NCBI GenBank assembly: GCA_934167665.1
Contig: CAKPLN010000001.1
Coordinates: 1 to 64,000, forward strand
Length of the DNA: 64,000 nt
From: an uncultured Bacilli bacterium
GTDB lineage: Bacteria; Bacillota_I; Bacilli_A; RF39; UBA660
Direction of reading: 5' to 3'
A model generated the notes under the pieces. That model ran no database searches and was not told the origin of the DNA. It saw nothing but the letters and a program-made list of their open reading frames with translations. The translations under genes and the position numbers were made by a program. This document shows positions 7,878-16,662 of this stretch, piece after piece. Each line of letters begins with the position of its first letter. Position 1 is the first letter of the stretch.

Positions 7878-9260
7878 GTGATAAGTATTAATAAAGTAAG
7901 TCTTTTAAAAAATAAATATATATATTTAGTACTTGCTTCCATATTTATTTTACTTTTAACAGTTTTTTTATATCCTAAAGAGGAGGATGAACTAACAACA
8001 AATAAATTAACTGCTACAGTAATAAGTAGTAGTAATGATACCTTAACTGTACGTGATTTGTCATCTTTGATATATACTTTTAATGTTAATGACAATAACT
8101 ATAAAGTAGGGGACAGTCTAATAATTGAATATACTGGTATGCTAAATAAAAATAAAGAGTATCAAAATACGACACTTCTTAATATAATACCAGTTTCTGA
8201 GGATGAGGCTACCAAAGCTGAAAGACCAAGTGAAAATTTATTTAGTCAGTTTAATACTTTAGCTTCTAATAAATTAAAAAATATGACTTTAGATGAAAAA
8301 ATTGGTCAATTACTCTTAGTAAAATATCAAAGTAATAGTCAAAATGATGCTATCAAAAAATACAAAGTAGGGGGCTTTATCTTTTTTGAAGATGACTTTA
8401 AGGATAAAACGAAAAAAGAAGTTCAAGATATGCTTAAAAATATTCAGTCCCAAGCTTCTATTCCTCTTTTAACTGCAGTTGATGAAGAGGGTGGTAGTGT
8501 TGTTAGAGTAAGCAGTAATCCTAAATTAAGGGAACAAAAGTTTAAATCACCAAGAGAATTATATTTAGACGGAGGAATACCATTAATAGAAAGTGATACT
8601 AAAGAAAAAAGTGCTTTACTTGAAGAACTAGGTATTAATGTTAACTTAGCCCCAGTTGTTGATATTTCTACTAATTCTAGTGATTACATGTACGATAGAA
8701 CTTTAGGTGAGGGACAAGATGCTACCTCAAACTATGCTAAAGCTGTAATTGAAGCTAGTAAAGGTTATAAAGTTTCTTATGTTTTGAAACATTTTCCTGG
8801 ATATGGTAATAATGAAGACACTCATACATCATCCGTAACTGATGATAGACCTCTTTCAACTTTAGAGGAAAATGATTTTAAACCATTTGAAAGTGCCATT
8901 GAAAGTAAAGCTGAAGCTATTTTAGTAAATCATAATATAGTAAAAAGTATTGATACTACCTCTCCAGCTTCCTTATCCGCCAGCGTTCACAATCTTCTAA
9001 GAAACGATCTTAAATTTACAGGTATTATAATGACTGATGACTTATCTATGAAAGCTACATCTGATATTCCTAATGTCGTAGAAAAAGCTATCTTAGCAGG
9101 TAATGATATTGTCATTGTAGCAGACTATGAAAGTGCCTTTAATCAAATTAAAGATGCCGTAGAAAATAATCGTATAAGTGCAGAATTAATAGATGAAATA
9201 GCTCATAAAATAATTACTTGGAAGTACGCTAAAGGACTTTTATATGATAAACAAAAATAA
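7878..9260 (+). CDS. GH3 beta-N-acetylhexosaminidase, membrane-anchored (NagZ-like)
   Basis: 460 residues. Residues 14-33 are an uncleaved-looking membrane anchor. Residues about 42-105 form a small beta domain (OB-like). Residues about 130-455 are a GH3 catalytic barrel with IGQLLLV, DEEGGSVVR, the NagZ-type loop KHFPGYGNNEDTH and the nucleophile Asp in IIMTDDLSMKA. The family removes GlcNAc from muropeptides or related glycans; here it would act outside the membrane. The start is unclear: GTG 7878 fits the frame but lies inside the AGGTGAT ribosome site, which would best serve an ATT at 7887. Monocistronic, ending at a terminator. Confidence 0.85.
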   Translation: MISINKVSLLKNKYIYLVLASIFILLLTVFLYPKEEDELTTNKLTATVISSSNDTLTVRDLSSLIYTFNVNDNNYKVGDSLIIEYTGMLNKNKEYQNTTLLNIIPVSEDEATKAERPSENLFSQFNTLASNKLKNMTLDEKIGQLLLVKYQSNSQNDAIKKYKVGGFIFFEDDFKDKTKKEVQDMLKNIQSQASIPLLTAVDEEGGSVVRVSSNPKLREQKFKSPRELYLDGGIPLIESDTKEKSALLEELGINVNLAPVVDISTNSSDYMYDRTLGEGQDATSNYAKAVIEASKGYKVSYVLKHFPGYGNNEDTHTSSVTDDRPLSTLEENDFKPFESAIESKAEAILVNHNIVKSIDTTSPASLSASVHNLLRNDLKFTGIIMTDDLSMKATSDIPNVVEKAILAGNDIVIVADYESAFNQIKDAVENNRISAELIDEIAHKIITWKYAKGLLYDKQK

Positions 9261-9261
9261 A

Positions 9262-9298
9262 GAAAAATGACAAAAACTGTCATTTTTTCTTTTTTTTC
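9262..9298 (+). terminator. Rho-independent terminator
   Basis: Stem aaaaatgac / gtcattttt, loop aaaaact, followed by a long T-rich run. Confidence 0.8.
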
Positions 9299-9358
9299 GA
9301 CATATATCGACAACTATATTTAGTATCATGTTTATATATCTTAATTAAAGGTGATCTT

Positions 9359-10606
9359 ATGACAATAATTGAAAATCTCGTCTTACTAAATGTTTTATTA
9401 ACATATCCTATAACTATATATTTAATTTATATAGCTTATGTATATAATATGGATTTAAAACAAAAAAATCTCTTTTTAGATTTTGCTTTATTATCATCTT
9501 TATTTCTAACTATAAAATATACTAACAATAGATCTTTATATTGTCTACTATTTTATAATATTCCCTTAATTATTGCTTTTATAAGAAAGAAGAAAGTAAC
9601 TTCTTTAATATTATCCATTATTATTGTTTATTTTACTAATCGTTACACCAACATCTCTTTACAAGTAATTGCTTTTGAATATATATTTTATTATATAGGT
9701 TTCCTTATTTTAATAAAAACATCTCATAAAGAAGCTAATATCATTAATGGTTTTTTATGTGTAAAATCTTTTTTTATTCCTTTTATAATATTCTTTATGA
9801 ATAAAGATGCTTCTTTCTTTATGAATATTTATTATGTATTAGTAACTATAAGTACTTTTATTGTATTTACTTATATAAATATTTATCTTTTAAAAAAGGG
9901 TGAAGATATAGTTAATTTAAATAATCTTATGAAAGAAACTAAACATCAACAATATTTATATGAATCTTTATCAAAATTAACTCATGAATTAAAAAATCCC
10001 ATAGCTGTCTGTAAAGGATATTTAGAAATGATTAATAATAATGGATACTCTAAAGTAAAAGAATATATACCAGTTATTTCTAATGAAGTAAATCGTTCTT
10101 TAACTGTTATAAATGATTTTTCAGCAATAGGGAAATTAAAATCTTTAGATAAAGAAGAGTTAGATCTAGAACTTTTATTGAAAGAAGTAATTAGTACTTT
10201 AAATCCTTTATTTAAAAAAGAACAAGCTACTATTAATTTAAATATATGTGAAGAAATATATTTATTTGCCGACTATAATCGTCTAAAACAAGTATTTGTT
10301 AATATCTTAAAGAATTCTTTAGAAGCAAGAAAAAATACTACCCCTTTAGAAGTAATAATTAATGTCAAAAAACATAAAGGAATTGTAAAAATAATAATTA
10401 CTGATAACGGTATTGGTATGGATAAAGAAGCCTTATCTAATATTAATAAAATTTTCTATACAACTAAAGCTAATGGTACGGGGCTAGGAGTAGTATTATC
10501 AACAGAAATAATTGAAATGCATAATGGTAGTATTAAGTATCAATCAACTAAAGATGTTGGTACTACTGTTTTTATAACTCTACCACTAAAAGATAGTAAT
10601 CTTTAA
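9359..10606 (+). CDS. Orphan sensor histidine kinase (KinB-like)
   Basis: 415 residues. The first ~180 form about six to seven membrane helices with short loops, so sensing is probably in the membrane. The dimerisation/phosphoacceptor box is LTHELKNP with His209. The ATPase domain has an N box (NILKNSLEA), G1 (DNGIGMD) and G2 (GTGLGV). No response regulator is next to it. The architecture resembles KinB and other phosphorelay kinases that feed Spo0F/Spo0A, which would suit the coat-like genes nearby; this role is inference. ATG start after AAAGGTGAT. It ends directly against the convergent coat-like gene with no spacer and no clear terminator between them. Confidence 0.85.
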   Translation: MTIIENLVLLNVLLTYPITIYLIYIAYVYNMDLKQKNLFLDFALLSSLFLTIKYTNNRSLYCLLFYNIPLIIAFIRKKKVTSLILSIIIVYFTNRYTNISLQVIAFEYIFYYIGFLILIKTSHKEANIINGFLCVKSFFIPFIIFFMNKDASFFMNIYYVLVTISTFIVFTYINIYLLKKGEDIVNLNNLMKETKHQQYLYESLSKLTHELKNPIAVCKGYLEMINNNGYSKVKEYIPVISNEVNRSLTVINDFSAIGKLKSLDKEELDLELLLKEVISTLNPLFKKEQATINLNICEEIYLFADYNRLKQVFVNILKNSLEARKNTTPLEVIINVKKHKGIVKIIITDNGIGMDKEALSNINKIFYTTKANGTGLGVVLSTEIIEMHNGSIKYQSTKDVGTTVFITLPLKDSNL

Positions 10607-10909
10607 TTAATAAAAATTATTGTTTCCAAAATTAGAAATATTATTAGGATAGTTAGTAGTATATTGATTAGGCATTAGTTGTTGTTGGTTGTATGGTATT
10701 TGATATACTGGGTATGGATAGATACAATTACCACAACAACACTGACCATTATTCATTTGATTATTATTCGCAATACCATATCCTAGTGCTGTTCCAGCTA
10801 GGCCACCAACTAAAAATGGTGCTAGGAAGAATCTATCTTCTTCTGTATAGCCTTGACCTGTTCTATACATTGTCCTACTATTTGGACTAATATAATTATA
10901 TGAATACAT
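10607..10909 (-). CDS. Small Gly/Asn/Tyr-rich protein, coat-like
   Basis: 100 residues. N-terminal part: YNYISPNSRTMYRTGQGY then a hydrophobic Gly-rich segment (FLAPFLVGGLAGTALGYGIA). Middle: NNGQCCCGNC. C-terminus: repeats of Pro, Tyr, Gln and Asn (YPVYQIPYNQQQ...). The composition is typical of spore coat or small spore membrane proteins in Bacilli, but no named family is recognised. The ATG at 10909 follows GAAGGAG by 8 nt; an in-frame GTG at 10918 overlaps that site. The stop codon abuts the stop of the histidine kinase gene on the other strand. Confidence 0.6.
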   Translation of the reverse strand: MYSYNYISPNSRTMYRTGQGYTEEDRFFLAPFLVGGLAGTALGYGIANNNQMNNGQCCCGNCIYPYPVYQIPYNQQQLMPNQYTTNYPNNISNFGNNNFY

Positions 10910-11163
10910 TACACTCACTCCTTCATAGTATTTTATGTATTTAAAAAAAATAAGTACCTAAGTAGTTAAAGCGTTAATTTTTAGACTAAAGTTCGTTTTT
11001 AATGAACTTCTTTCTTCTCAACATTTATCTCCGTTTCATTTTTCTATACAGATAATTATATTTTTAGTAACAAATAAAGAGAAAATTTCTTAGTTATTTA
11101 TGTTTTCAGCATATGATTTGCTTAGATAGATAGGGACTATATCTGTAAAAGCAATAATCACCA
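10910..11163. other. Intergenic region between divergent genes
   Basis: A/T-rich spacer between the coat-like gene (minus) and the kinase-like operon (plus). It holds one inverted repeat (aagttc / gaactt, 10989-11009) without a convincing U-tail. No ORF of note, tRNA or repeat was recognised. The operon promoter follows at 11164. Confidence 0.5.
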
Positions 11164-11192
11164 TTGACATATAGGTAAAAAAATGCTATAAT
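11164..11192 (+). promoter_or_regulatory. Consensus sigma-A promoter of the kinase-like operon
   Basis: TTGACA (11164-11169), 17-bp spacer, TATAAT (11187-11192). Both hexamers match the consensus exactly, so transcription of the six-gene operon is likely strong and constitutive in growing cells. The leader to the first ATG is about 54 nt. Confidence 0.9.
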
Positions 11193-11252
11193 ATGCGCCT
11201 AGAAATAGTTATTTTATGTTCAAAATAAAAGAACTAAAAAGGGGGATATAAT

Positions 11253-12002
11253 ATGAGTTTACCTATAATAAAATTTTCTTATAATTTACGAGCTGATGTT
11301 TTGAAATTTAGTGGAGAATCAATGATTGTAAAGAGTCCACAAGGCACTCTATATAAAATATTTGACTATGAAACAATGCCTTTTTTATTACAAACAAGTA
11401 TTGATGCTATTTATAATAATAAACTAGAAAAGCTTAAAGCCTTAGCGGCTATTCCTAATCTTAGATTTACAACTGCACCTTCAGCATTGCTTTATCATGC
11501 TGGTCAGTTTTGTGGTTATGAAATGCCTTATAATCCTAAAGATATATCTCTAAAAGAAGCGGGTTTAGATTATGAGGCAACTCTAACAACATTACGAAAA
11601 GTTAGATTTATTTTAAACTATCTTTATAGAAAAGATATTACTTATGCTGACGTTAATACAGGTAATATATTAGTAAATGCAGATACTAATCAAGTGAAAC
11701 TATGTGATATGGATAATGTTGCGATAGGTGAATTTGGTATCGATGCTACTCTAGAGGAAACAAATTGGTTCTTACGTGAGTATGGTAAATTGGATGAAAA
11801 TGTTGTAGCTTATATGTATAATCTTCTAGCGTTAGAACAAATTGCTTATCCTAATAGAAGTAACTATGAAATATTATATTCTTTAGGTAGAGAAAGTGAA
11901 ATTCCTGGTTTTAATAATGAAGTTGGTCGAGTAGTCGAAAAAATGCTTCATCCTAAGAAATTTGATGGTGAAGATATTCTTCAATATGTAAAAAAAAGGT
12001 AA
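11253..12002 (+). CDS. Kinase-like protein 1 of 6
   Basis: 249 residues, soluble. Kinase-fold motifs appear in order: a beta3-type lysine in TLYKIF (K35), the hinge segment CGYEMPY, a catalytic-loop analogue TYADVNTGNILVN (D133, N138), and a metal-binding analogue LCDMDN (D152) in place of DFG. In this copy the loop reads YAD where four of the five others have YGD, and the later DADAYMHN motif is altered to NVVAYMYN, so it may be the most diverged. The C-terminus FDGEDILQYVKK is shared by the family. First gene of the operon, ATG after AAAAAGGGGG. Substrate unknown; a Hanks-type or aminoglycoside-kinase-like fold is inferred from motifs. Confidence 0.65.
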   Translation: MSLPIIKFSYNLRADVLKFSGESMIVKSPQGTLYKIFDYETMPFLLQTSIDAIYNNKLEKLKALAAIPNLRFTTAPSALLYHAGQFCGYEMPYNPKDISLKEAGLDYEATLTTLRKVRFILNYLYRKDITYADVNTGNILVNADTNQVKLCDMDNVAIGEFGIDATLEETNWFLREYGKLDENVVAYMYNLLALEQIAYPNRSNYEILYSLGRESEIPGFNNEVGRVVEKMLHPKKFDGEDILQYVKKR

Positions 12003-12008
12003 GTTTTT

Positions 12009-12761
12009 ATGAACAGAATACCTAATATAAAAATGACTAAAGATGAAGTTGACCACCTAATGTGCAGTCAAGTGTTTAATTATGGTGGAGAGGCTGTTGT
12101 TTGTTATAGTGAAAGGCCAGATACTTTATATAAAATATTTACAGAACGTACATATTCTAAAACCCCAGCTGTCATAAGAGATAATAAAAGAGAAAAAATA
12201 GCTTTACTTTATCGTATAAAACCAGAGCACAGCATCTTACCATTAAGAACTATTAGTATGAATGGTGAGATAATCGGTTATGAAATGACAACTAATAGTG
12301 ACTTTAAAACTGTTATAGATTTAAATTTAGATAGACAATCATTAATACATGTTCTAAAACAATCAAGAAAAGTATTATTATACTATGCTAGTTTAGGTAT
12401 TGTTTATGGTGACGTCAAAGAAGATAATATCTTATTTAATCCTAAAACAGGTGAAATAATGTTTTGCGATATGGACAATATTCAAATATCGTCTTATCCA
12501 ATCGACATATTAGGTTATGATTTAAATTATTACGAGCAGTGTAGTGGAACACTTGATGCGAAAGCCGATGCCTATATGCATAACCTAATGACTCTAGAAG
12601 CCCTTTATTATAAAAATGATGCTGCTCAAGATATAATATCGGCTCTAAGAAGTTATGAATTTCCTTCTGGTCTTAGTCATGACGTTACTAAAACCTTAGC
12701 AAGTATGGCTAATCCGAAGGATTTTGATGGAAAATATATTATACAATACGTAAAGAAATAA
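12009..12761 (+). CDS. Kinase-like protein 2 of 6
   Basis: 250 residues, paralogue of the preceding gene, 6 bp downstream. Gly-rich start NYGGEAVVCY, beta3-type lysine in TLYKIF, catalytic-loop analogue YGDVKEDNILFN (D135), metal-site analogue FCDMDN (D154), then DAKADAYMHNLMTLE and the family C-terminus FDGKYIIQYVKK. All residues expected for ATP/Mg binding are present, so this copy could be active. The ribosome site AAAGGTAAG lies across the end of the upstream gene, suggesting translational coupling. Confidence 0.65.
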   Translation: MNRIPNIKMTKDEVDHLMCSQVFNYGGEAVVCYSERPDTLYKIFTERTYSKTPAVIRDNKREKIALLYRIKPEHSILPLRTISMNGEIIGYEMTTNSDFKTVIDLNLDRQSLIHVLKQSRKVLLYYASLGIVYGDVKEDNILFNPKTGEIMFCDMDNIQISSYPIDILGYDLNYYEQCSGTLDAKADAYMHNLMTLEALYYKNDAAQDIISALRSYEFPSGLSHDVTKTLASMANPKDFDGKYIIQYVKK

Positions 12762-12777
12762 AAAAGGATGATAAAAC

Positions 12778-13566
12778 GTGCAAAAATTACCAAATACAAG
12801 TATTAATATAGAAACTCTTAACTGGTTACTTATAAATCAGTTATATAGTGGTGGAGAAGGTATAATTTGTCGAGGCTTTGATGATAAAAGTGTCTTTAAA
12901 GTGTTTGCTGATTGGAATTATAGAAAAAAACAATTCAAAGAAGGCCGCACTATAAAACCAGAAGAGATTCAAATGACTGATAATAAATTAGAAAAAATCA
13001 AACTACTTTATCAAAAAGATCCTGATTATATGGTTAAACCTTTAAGTACTTTAAGCTGTAATGGCGTCTTAATAGGGTATGAACAAACATTTGATCCTAA
13101 TGATTTTAGTTTTGATCAAGAAGGCCTACCTCGTAATGCTTCTGTTCATTTCTTAGATGAAAGCATGCAAGCTTTAGAGTATTTTAAAAGACAAGACATG
13201 ATTTACGGAGATGTAAGTAATTCTAATCTTTTAATCAATATAAAAACAGGTCGAGTAAAATTCTGTGATATTGATAATATGCAAATAGGAAATTATAAAA
13301 TTGACAGATCTGGTACTACTCTAACTATTTATAGCGTCATTAGAGGCCTAGATGAATATGCTGATGCCTATATGCATAACATAATGAGCTTAAGAGTAAT
13401 AGCACCACCACGAGTATATAAACATGAACCAGCCTATCACCTAGTTAAAGAAGACTACTCACAAAGTCTAACAGAAAAAGGCCTAGAAACACTAGAAAGC
13501 ATGCACAATATAAAAGACTTTAATGGTAATTATCTTACTCCATATATCAAAAGAAGGAGAGCCTAA
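12778..13566 (+). CDS. Kinase-like protein 3 of 6
   Basis: 262 residues. Gly-rich YSGGEGIICRG, lysine in SVFKVF, an insert after it (about residues 48-66), catalytic-loop analogue YGDVSNSNLLIN, metal-site analogue FCDIDNMQIG, then DEYADAYMHNIMSL and C-terminal FNGNYLTPYIK. GTG start after AAAGGATG. The insert and the 3' third have more GC-rich codons than the other copies, but the motif set is intact. Confidence 0.62.
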   Translation: MQKLPNTSINIETLNWLLINQLYSGGEGIICRGFDDKSVFKVFADWNYRKKQFKEGRTIKPEEIQMTDNKLEKIKLLYQKDPDYMVKPLSTLSCNGVLIGYEQTFDPNDFSFDQEGLPRNASVHFLDESMQALEYFKRQDMIYGDVSNSNLLINIKTGRVKFCDIDNMQIGNYKIDRSGTTLTIYSVIRGLDEYADAYMHNIMSLRVIAPPRVYKHEPAYHLVKEDYSQSLTEKGLETLESMHNIKDFNGNYLTPYIKRRRA

Positions 13567-13568
13567 AA

Positions 13569-14360
13569 ATGAAACCATTACCCAATATAAATATTTCAAG
13601 AAGAGATATGTTAAATCTTCTTCGTTTTGATGCTAAAAAATATGGTGAAGCTTTCCTATGTAATTTTAGTTCAAATAGCGTTTTATATAAAATTTTCTAC
13701 GTTCCAGACTATTTAAAAGGATATAATGAAGATGATTTTAGTTTTATTAGACATCCTTACTCTTTAAGTGATATAGATGAAATGTCAGATAACAAGTTTG
13801 CAAAAATAAAAAAGCTTTATGAATTACAACTAGAACATATCACAACGCCTACTGCTACAATAACTATTGATGGTCGTCTTATTGGTTATGCTATGGATTT
13901 TTATTATAATGATGCTACAACTCACCTAATACAAAGTAGAGAATATTTAATAGAGTACTTAAGAAAATCAAAAGCTATATTAGAATATCTAGGCAGTAAA
14001 GATATAATTTATGGTGATGTTGCCCATAGAAACATCCTTGTAAATAGTACTAATATGGATATGCGTTTCTGTGATGTGGATAACATCTCTTTAGGTCAAT
14101 ATCCAATTGATATGGAGCCAGTTGTCTTATCAACATATAGAGAAAAAAGAGGAAAAATTGATTCAGAATGTGATGCTTATATGCATAATTTAATGGCAGT
14201 AAGCGATTTCCATATAGCAAAAACACCCACGTTTTTGTCAAGAATGCTTGTTAATAGGAATTTCTCTTCAAACGGGCTAAGAATTTATGAATCTCTATCA
14301 ACTCCAGAGACATTTACCGGTGAGTATATAATAGATCATGTAAAGGAAAAGAGGAAGTAG
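13569..14360 (+). CDS. Kinase-like protein 4 of 6
   Basis: 263 residues. The Gly-rich loop is weaker here (KKYGEAFLCNF lacks the GGEG of its paralogues). Lysine in VLYKIF, catalytic-loop analogue YGDVAHRNILVN, metal-site analogue FCDVDNISLG, SECDAYMHNLMAV, C-terminal FTGEYIIDHVK. The gene starts 2 bp after the previous stop, with the AAGGAGAG ribosome site inside the previous gene. The altered nucleotide loop suggests relaxed or different nucleotide use. Confidence 0.62.
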   Translation: MKPLPNINISRRDMLNLLRFDAKKYGEAFLCNFSSNSVLYKIFYVPDYLKGYNEDDFSFIRHPYSLSDIDEMSDNKFAKIKKLYELQLEHITTPTATITIDGRLIGYAMDFYYNDATTHLIQSREYLIEYLRKSKAILEYLGSKDIIYGDVAHRNILVNSTNMDMRFCDVDNISLGQYPIDMEPVVLSTYREKRGKIDSECDAYMHNLMAVSDFHIAKTPTFLSRMLVNRNFSSNGLRIYESLSTPETFTGEYIIDHVKEKRK

Positions 14361-14361
14361 T

Positions 14362-15117
14362 ATGCCTTCAGTTCCAACAATCGACATTACCCAAGACGAA
14401 TATTGTACTCTAAGAAGTTATCCCTTAAAAAAAGGCGGAGAGGGTATAATATGTCCAGGAAGTAAAAAAAGTCTTTATAAATTTTTTACAGATCAAAAAG
14501 GTGAAATGATTAGTATGCCTCAAAACAAGGTATCAAAAATTAAATGGTTATATGATAACGATGTAAAATTTATAACGCAAGCTCTATCAATTATATCTTG
14601 TACTGGCACAATAATTGGTTATGAAATGACTTATGATGAAAAAGATCAACCATTAGAAAGCCTAGATTTATCTTTAGAGGAATCAATCATAATTTTAAAA
14701 CAAGCTAAAGATGCTTTGACATATTTTGAAACCCTAGGTATAACTTATGGTGATGTTACTTCTGATAATATATTAGTTAATTCAGCTACTAAACAAGTTA
14801 AATTTTGTGATATAGATAATATGCAAGTAAGAAAATTTAAAATTGATGCTAAAGGTTCACCATTAATGCGTTATTATGAACAAACTGGCACAATTGATGC
14901 TAAAGCTGATGCCTATATGCACAATCTTTTAGTTTTAAAAAGTCTATATTACAAGGGAGAATATGAATCAGAAATAATGAAAGAGTTAAGAAGAGGGAAC
15001 CTTTGTGGAAGCATTCCACCTGAAGCTAAAAGAATATTTGAAAGCATGACAACACCAACTACTTTTAATGGTAAATATGCTATTAATTCTATATATCAAA
15101 AAACATTACGAAAATAA
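14362..15117 (+). CDS. Kinase-like protein 5 of 6
   Basis: 251 residues. Gly-rich KKGGEGIICPG, lysine in SLYKFF, catalytic-loop analogue YGDVTSDNILVN, metal-site analogue FCDIDNMQV, DAKADAYMHNLLVL, C-terminal FNGKYAINSI. It begins 1 bp after the previous stop; ribosome site AGAGGAAG. All kinase-like key residues are kept. Closest by eye to copies 2 and 6. Confidence 0.64.
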   Translation: MPSVPTIDITQDEYCTLRSYPLKKGGEGIICPGSKKSLYKFFTDQKGEMISMPQNKVSKIKWLYDNDVKFITQALSIISCTGTIIGYEMTYDEKDQPLESLDLSLEESIIILKQAKDALTYFETLGITYGDVTSDNILVNSATKQVKFCDIDNMQVRKFKIDAKGSPLMRYYEQTGTIDAKADAYMHNLLVLKSLYYKGEYESEIMKELRRGNLCGSIPPEAKRIFESMTTPTTFNGKYAINSIYQKTLRK

Positions 15118-15133
15118 AAAGGGGGATTTTAAT

Positions 15134-15901
15134 ATGAACGTGAATGAAAAAGATATGCCAACTATTAATATATCTATTAGAGATTATTATCATGGTATAG
15201 ATAATACTAAAATAGCTAGTGGTGGCGAATCCATAATTTGTACCTTAGGAGAAGATGAGAAACTCTACAAATTCTTTATAGATCCAAGAAATCCAGAACT
15301 AACTATTGATATGCCTGCAAATAAAATTAGAAAAGTTCAAGCTTTATATAAAATGCATCCTAAATATATGACAACACCAACTGCACTAATAAGTATTGGT
15401 AGTTGTGTAGTAGGCTATGAAATGCCAAGATTTTTAGATTCAACCACTTTCTATAAAGCTGGACTATCTCTACCTGAAAAAATTGAAGCCTTATCTAAAA
15501 CAAGAGATATTCTAAAATATTTTGCTACTCTTGGTATAACCTATGGTGATATAAAAAGCAACAATATTTTAATAGATAGTAATGGTAACATTTCCTTTTG
15601 TGATGTTGACAATGTTCAAGTTAAAACCTATCCTATTGATTTAGTTGTAGAATTTTTAAAACTTTTTTCTGAAAAGTATGGTAAAATAGATGAGAACGCA
15701 GATGCTTACATGCATAACATCTTTACTCTCCAACAACTAGGTTTCCCTAATTCTACGCCAACTTATCGTGAGATTGTTAAAACGGTGGAATCAGGTGTAT
15801 ATCCAAAAGGCTTTGAAAAAGAAGCTTATCCCATTTTTGAGAGTATGAAGAACAAAGAGAATTTTAATGGTGAATATATTATTCAATATGTAAAAAAATA
15901 A
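15134..15901 (+). CDS. Kinase-like protein 6 of 6
   Basis: 255 residues. Gly-rich ASGGESIICTLG, lysine in KLYKFF, catalytic-loop analogue YGDIKSNNILID, metal-site analogue FCDVDNVQV, ENADAYMHNIFTL, C-terminal FNGEYIIQYVKK. The ATG at 15134 is chosen because AAAAAGGGGG lies just before it; this strong site resembles that of copy 1. It is 12 bp upstream of the pseudouridine synthase gene, so that gene probably shares the transcript. Confidence 0.64.
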   Translation: MNVNEKDMPTINISIRDYYHGIDNTKIASGGESIICTLGEDEKLYKFFIDPRNPELTIDMPANKIRKVQALYKMHPKYMTTPTALISIGSCVVGYEMPRFLDSTTFYKAGLSLPEKIEALSKTRDILKYFATLGITYGDIKSNNILIDSNGNISFCDVDNVQVKTYPIDLVVEFLKLFSEKYGKIDENADAYMHNIFTLQQLGFPNSTPTYREIVKTVESGVYPKGFEKEAYPIFESMKNKENFNGEYIIQYVKK

Positions 15902-15913
15902 AGAGGTGAAAAT

Positions 15914-16633
15914 ATGGAACGACTACAAAAAGTAATAGCTCAGTCAGGAATTGCATCAAGAAGAAAAGCAGAAGAACTAATAACAGCAGGTAAAGTAAAA
16001 GTTAATGGTACAGTTATAACAGAACTTGGTGTAAAAGTATCTGATAAAGATCAAATTACTGTTAATAATACAATTCTAGAAAAAGAAGTAAAAGAATATT
16101 ATCTTCTAAATAAACATCGTGGTATTGTAACTACTACCTCAGATGATAAAAATCGTAAAACAGTTGTTGATATGATTAATTCCTCTGCTAGGATTTATCC
16201 CGTAGGAAGACTAGACTATGATACAACAGGAGCTTTATTATTAACAAATGATGGTGATTTTGCTAATATCTTAATGCATCCTAAAAACAAAATAGAAAAA
16301 GTTTATGTCGCTAAATTAAAAGGTTTAATTAAAGGTGAACAAATAAATAAACTAAAAGATGGCGTAGAAATAGAAGAAGGAATTATTGTAAAATCACCTA
16401 GAGTTAAATTAAAAAAGACAGATCCAACAACTAATACAAGTATAGTTCAAATAACAATTACCGAAGGTAAAAACCATCAAGTAAAAAGAATGTTTGAAGC
16501 AGTTGGTTTTGAAGTGTTAAAGTTAAAAAGAGAAAAAATTGCTTTCTTCGATTTAAAAAATCTTCCATCTGGAAAATACCGTCCTTTAACTAAAAAAGAG
16601 ATAAGTAAAGTTTATAGCTTAGAAGCCAAATAA
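15914..16633 (+). CDS. rluB: RsuA/RluB-family 23S/16S rRNA pseudouridine synthase
   Basis: 239 residues. An N-terminal S4 RNA-binding domain (RLQKVIAQSGIASRRKAEELI) is followed by the RsuA/RluB catalytic domain with GRLDYDTTGALLLTNDG holding the catalytic Asp, and GKNHQVKRMFEAVG. The family isomerises a uridine in ribosomal RNA; RluB/YpuL-type activity on the large subunit is most likely because the N-terminus is of the Bacillus YpuL kind. ATG after AAGAGGTGA. It is the last gene of the kinase-like operon and is closed by a strong terminator. Confidence 0.88.
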   Translation: MERLQKVIAQSGIASRRKAEELITAGKVKVNGTVITELGVKVSDKDQITVNNTILEKEVKEYYLLNKHRGIVTTTSDDKNRKTVVDMINSSARIYPVGRLDYDTTGALLLTNDGDFANILMHPKNKIEKVYVAKLKGLIKGEQINKLKDGVEIEEGIIVKSPRVKLKKTDPTTNTSIVQITITEGKNHQVKRMFEAVGFEVLKLKREKIAFFDLKNLPSGKYRPLTKKEISKVYSLEAK

Positions 16634-16636
16634 AAA

Positions 16637-16662
16637 GTTCGTAGCATTACGAACCTTTTTTT
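16637..16662. terminator. Strong bidirectional terminator
   Basis: Stem gttcgta / tacgaac with loop gcat, followed by a run of Ts on the plus strand. The stop codon of the minus-strand gene (16647-16649) lies inside the hairpin. Confidence 0.85.

Noticed and set aside
7850..8095. Minus-strand reading frame overlapping the GH3 gene start
   Set aside because: Shadow of a clear GH3 coding frame; no ribosome site or promoter.
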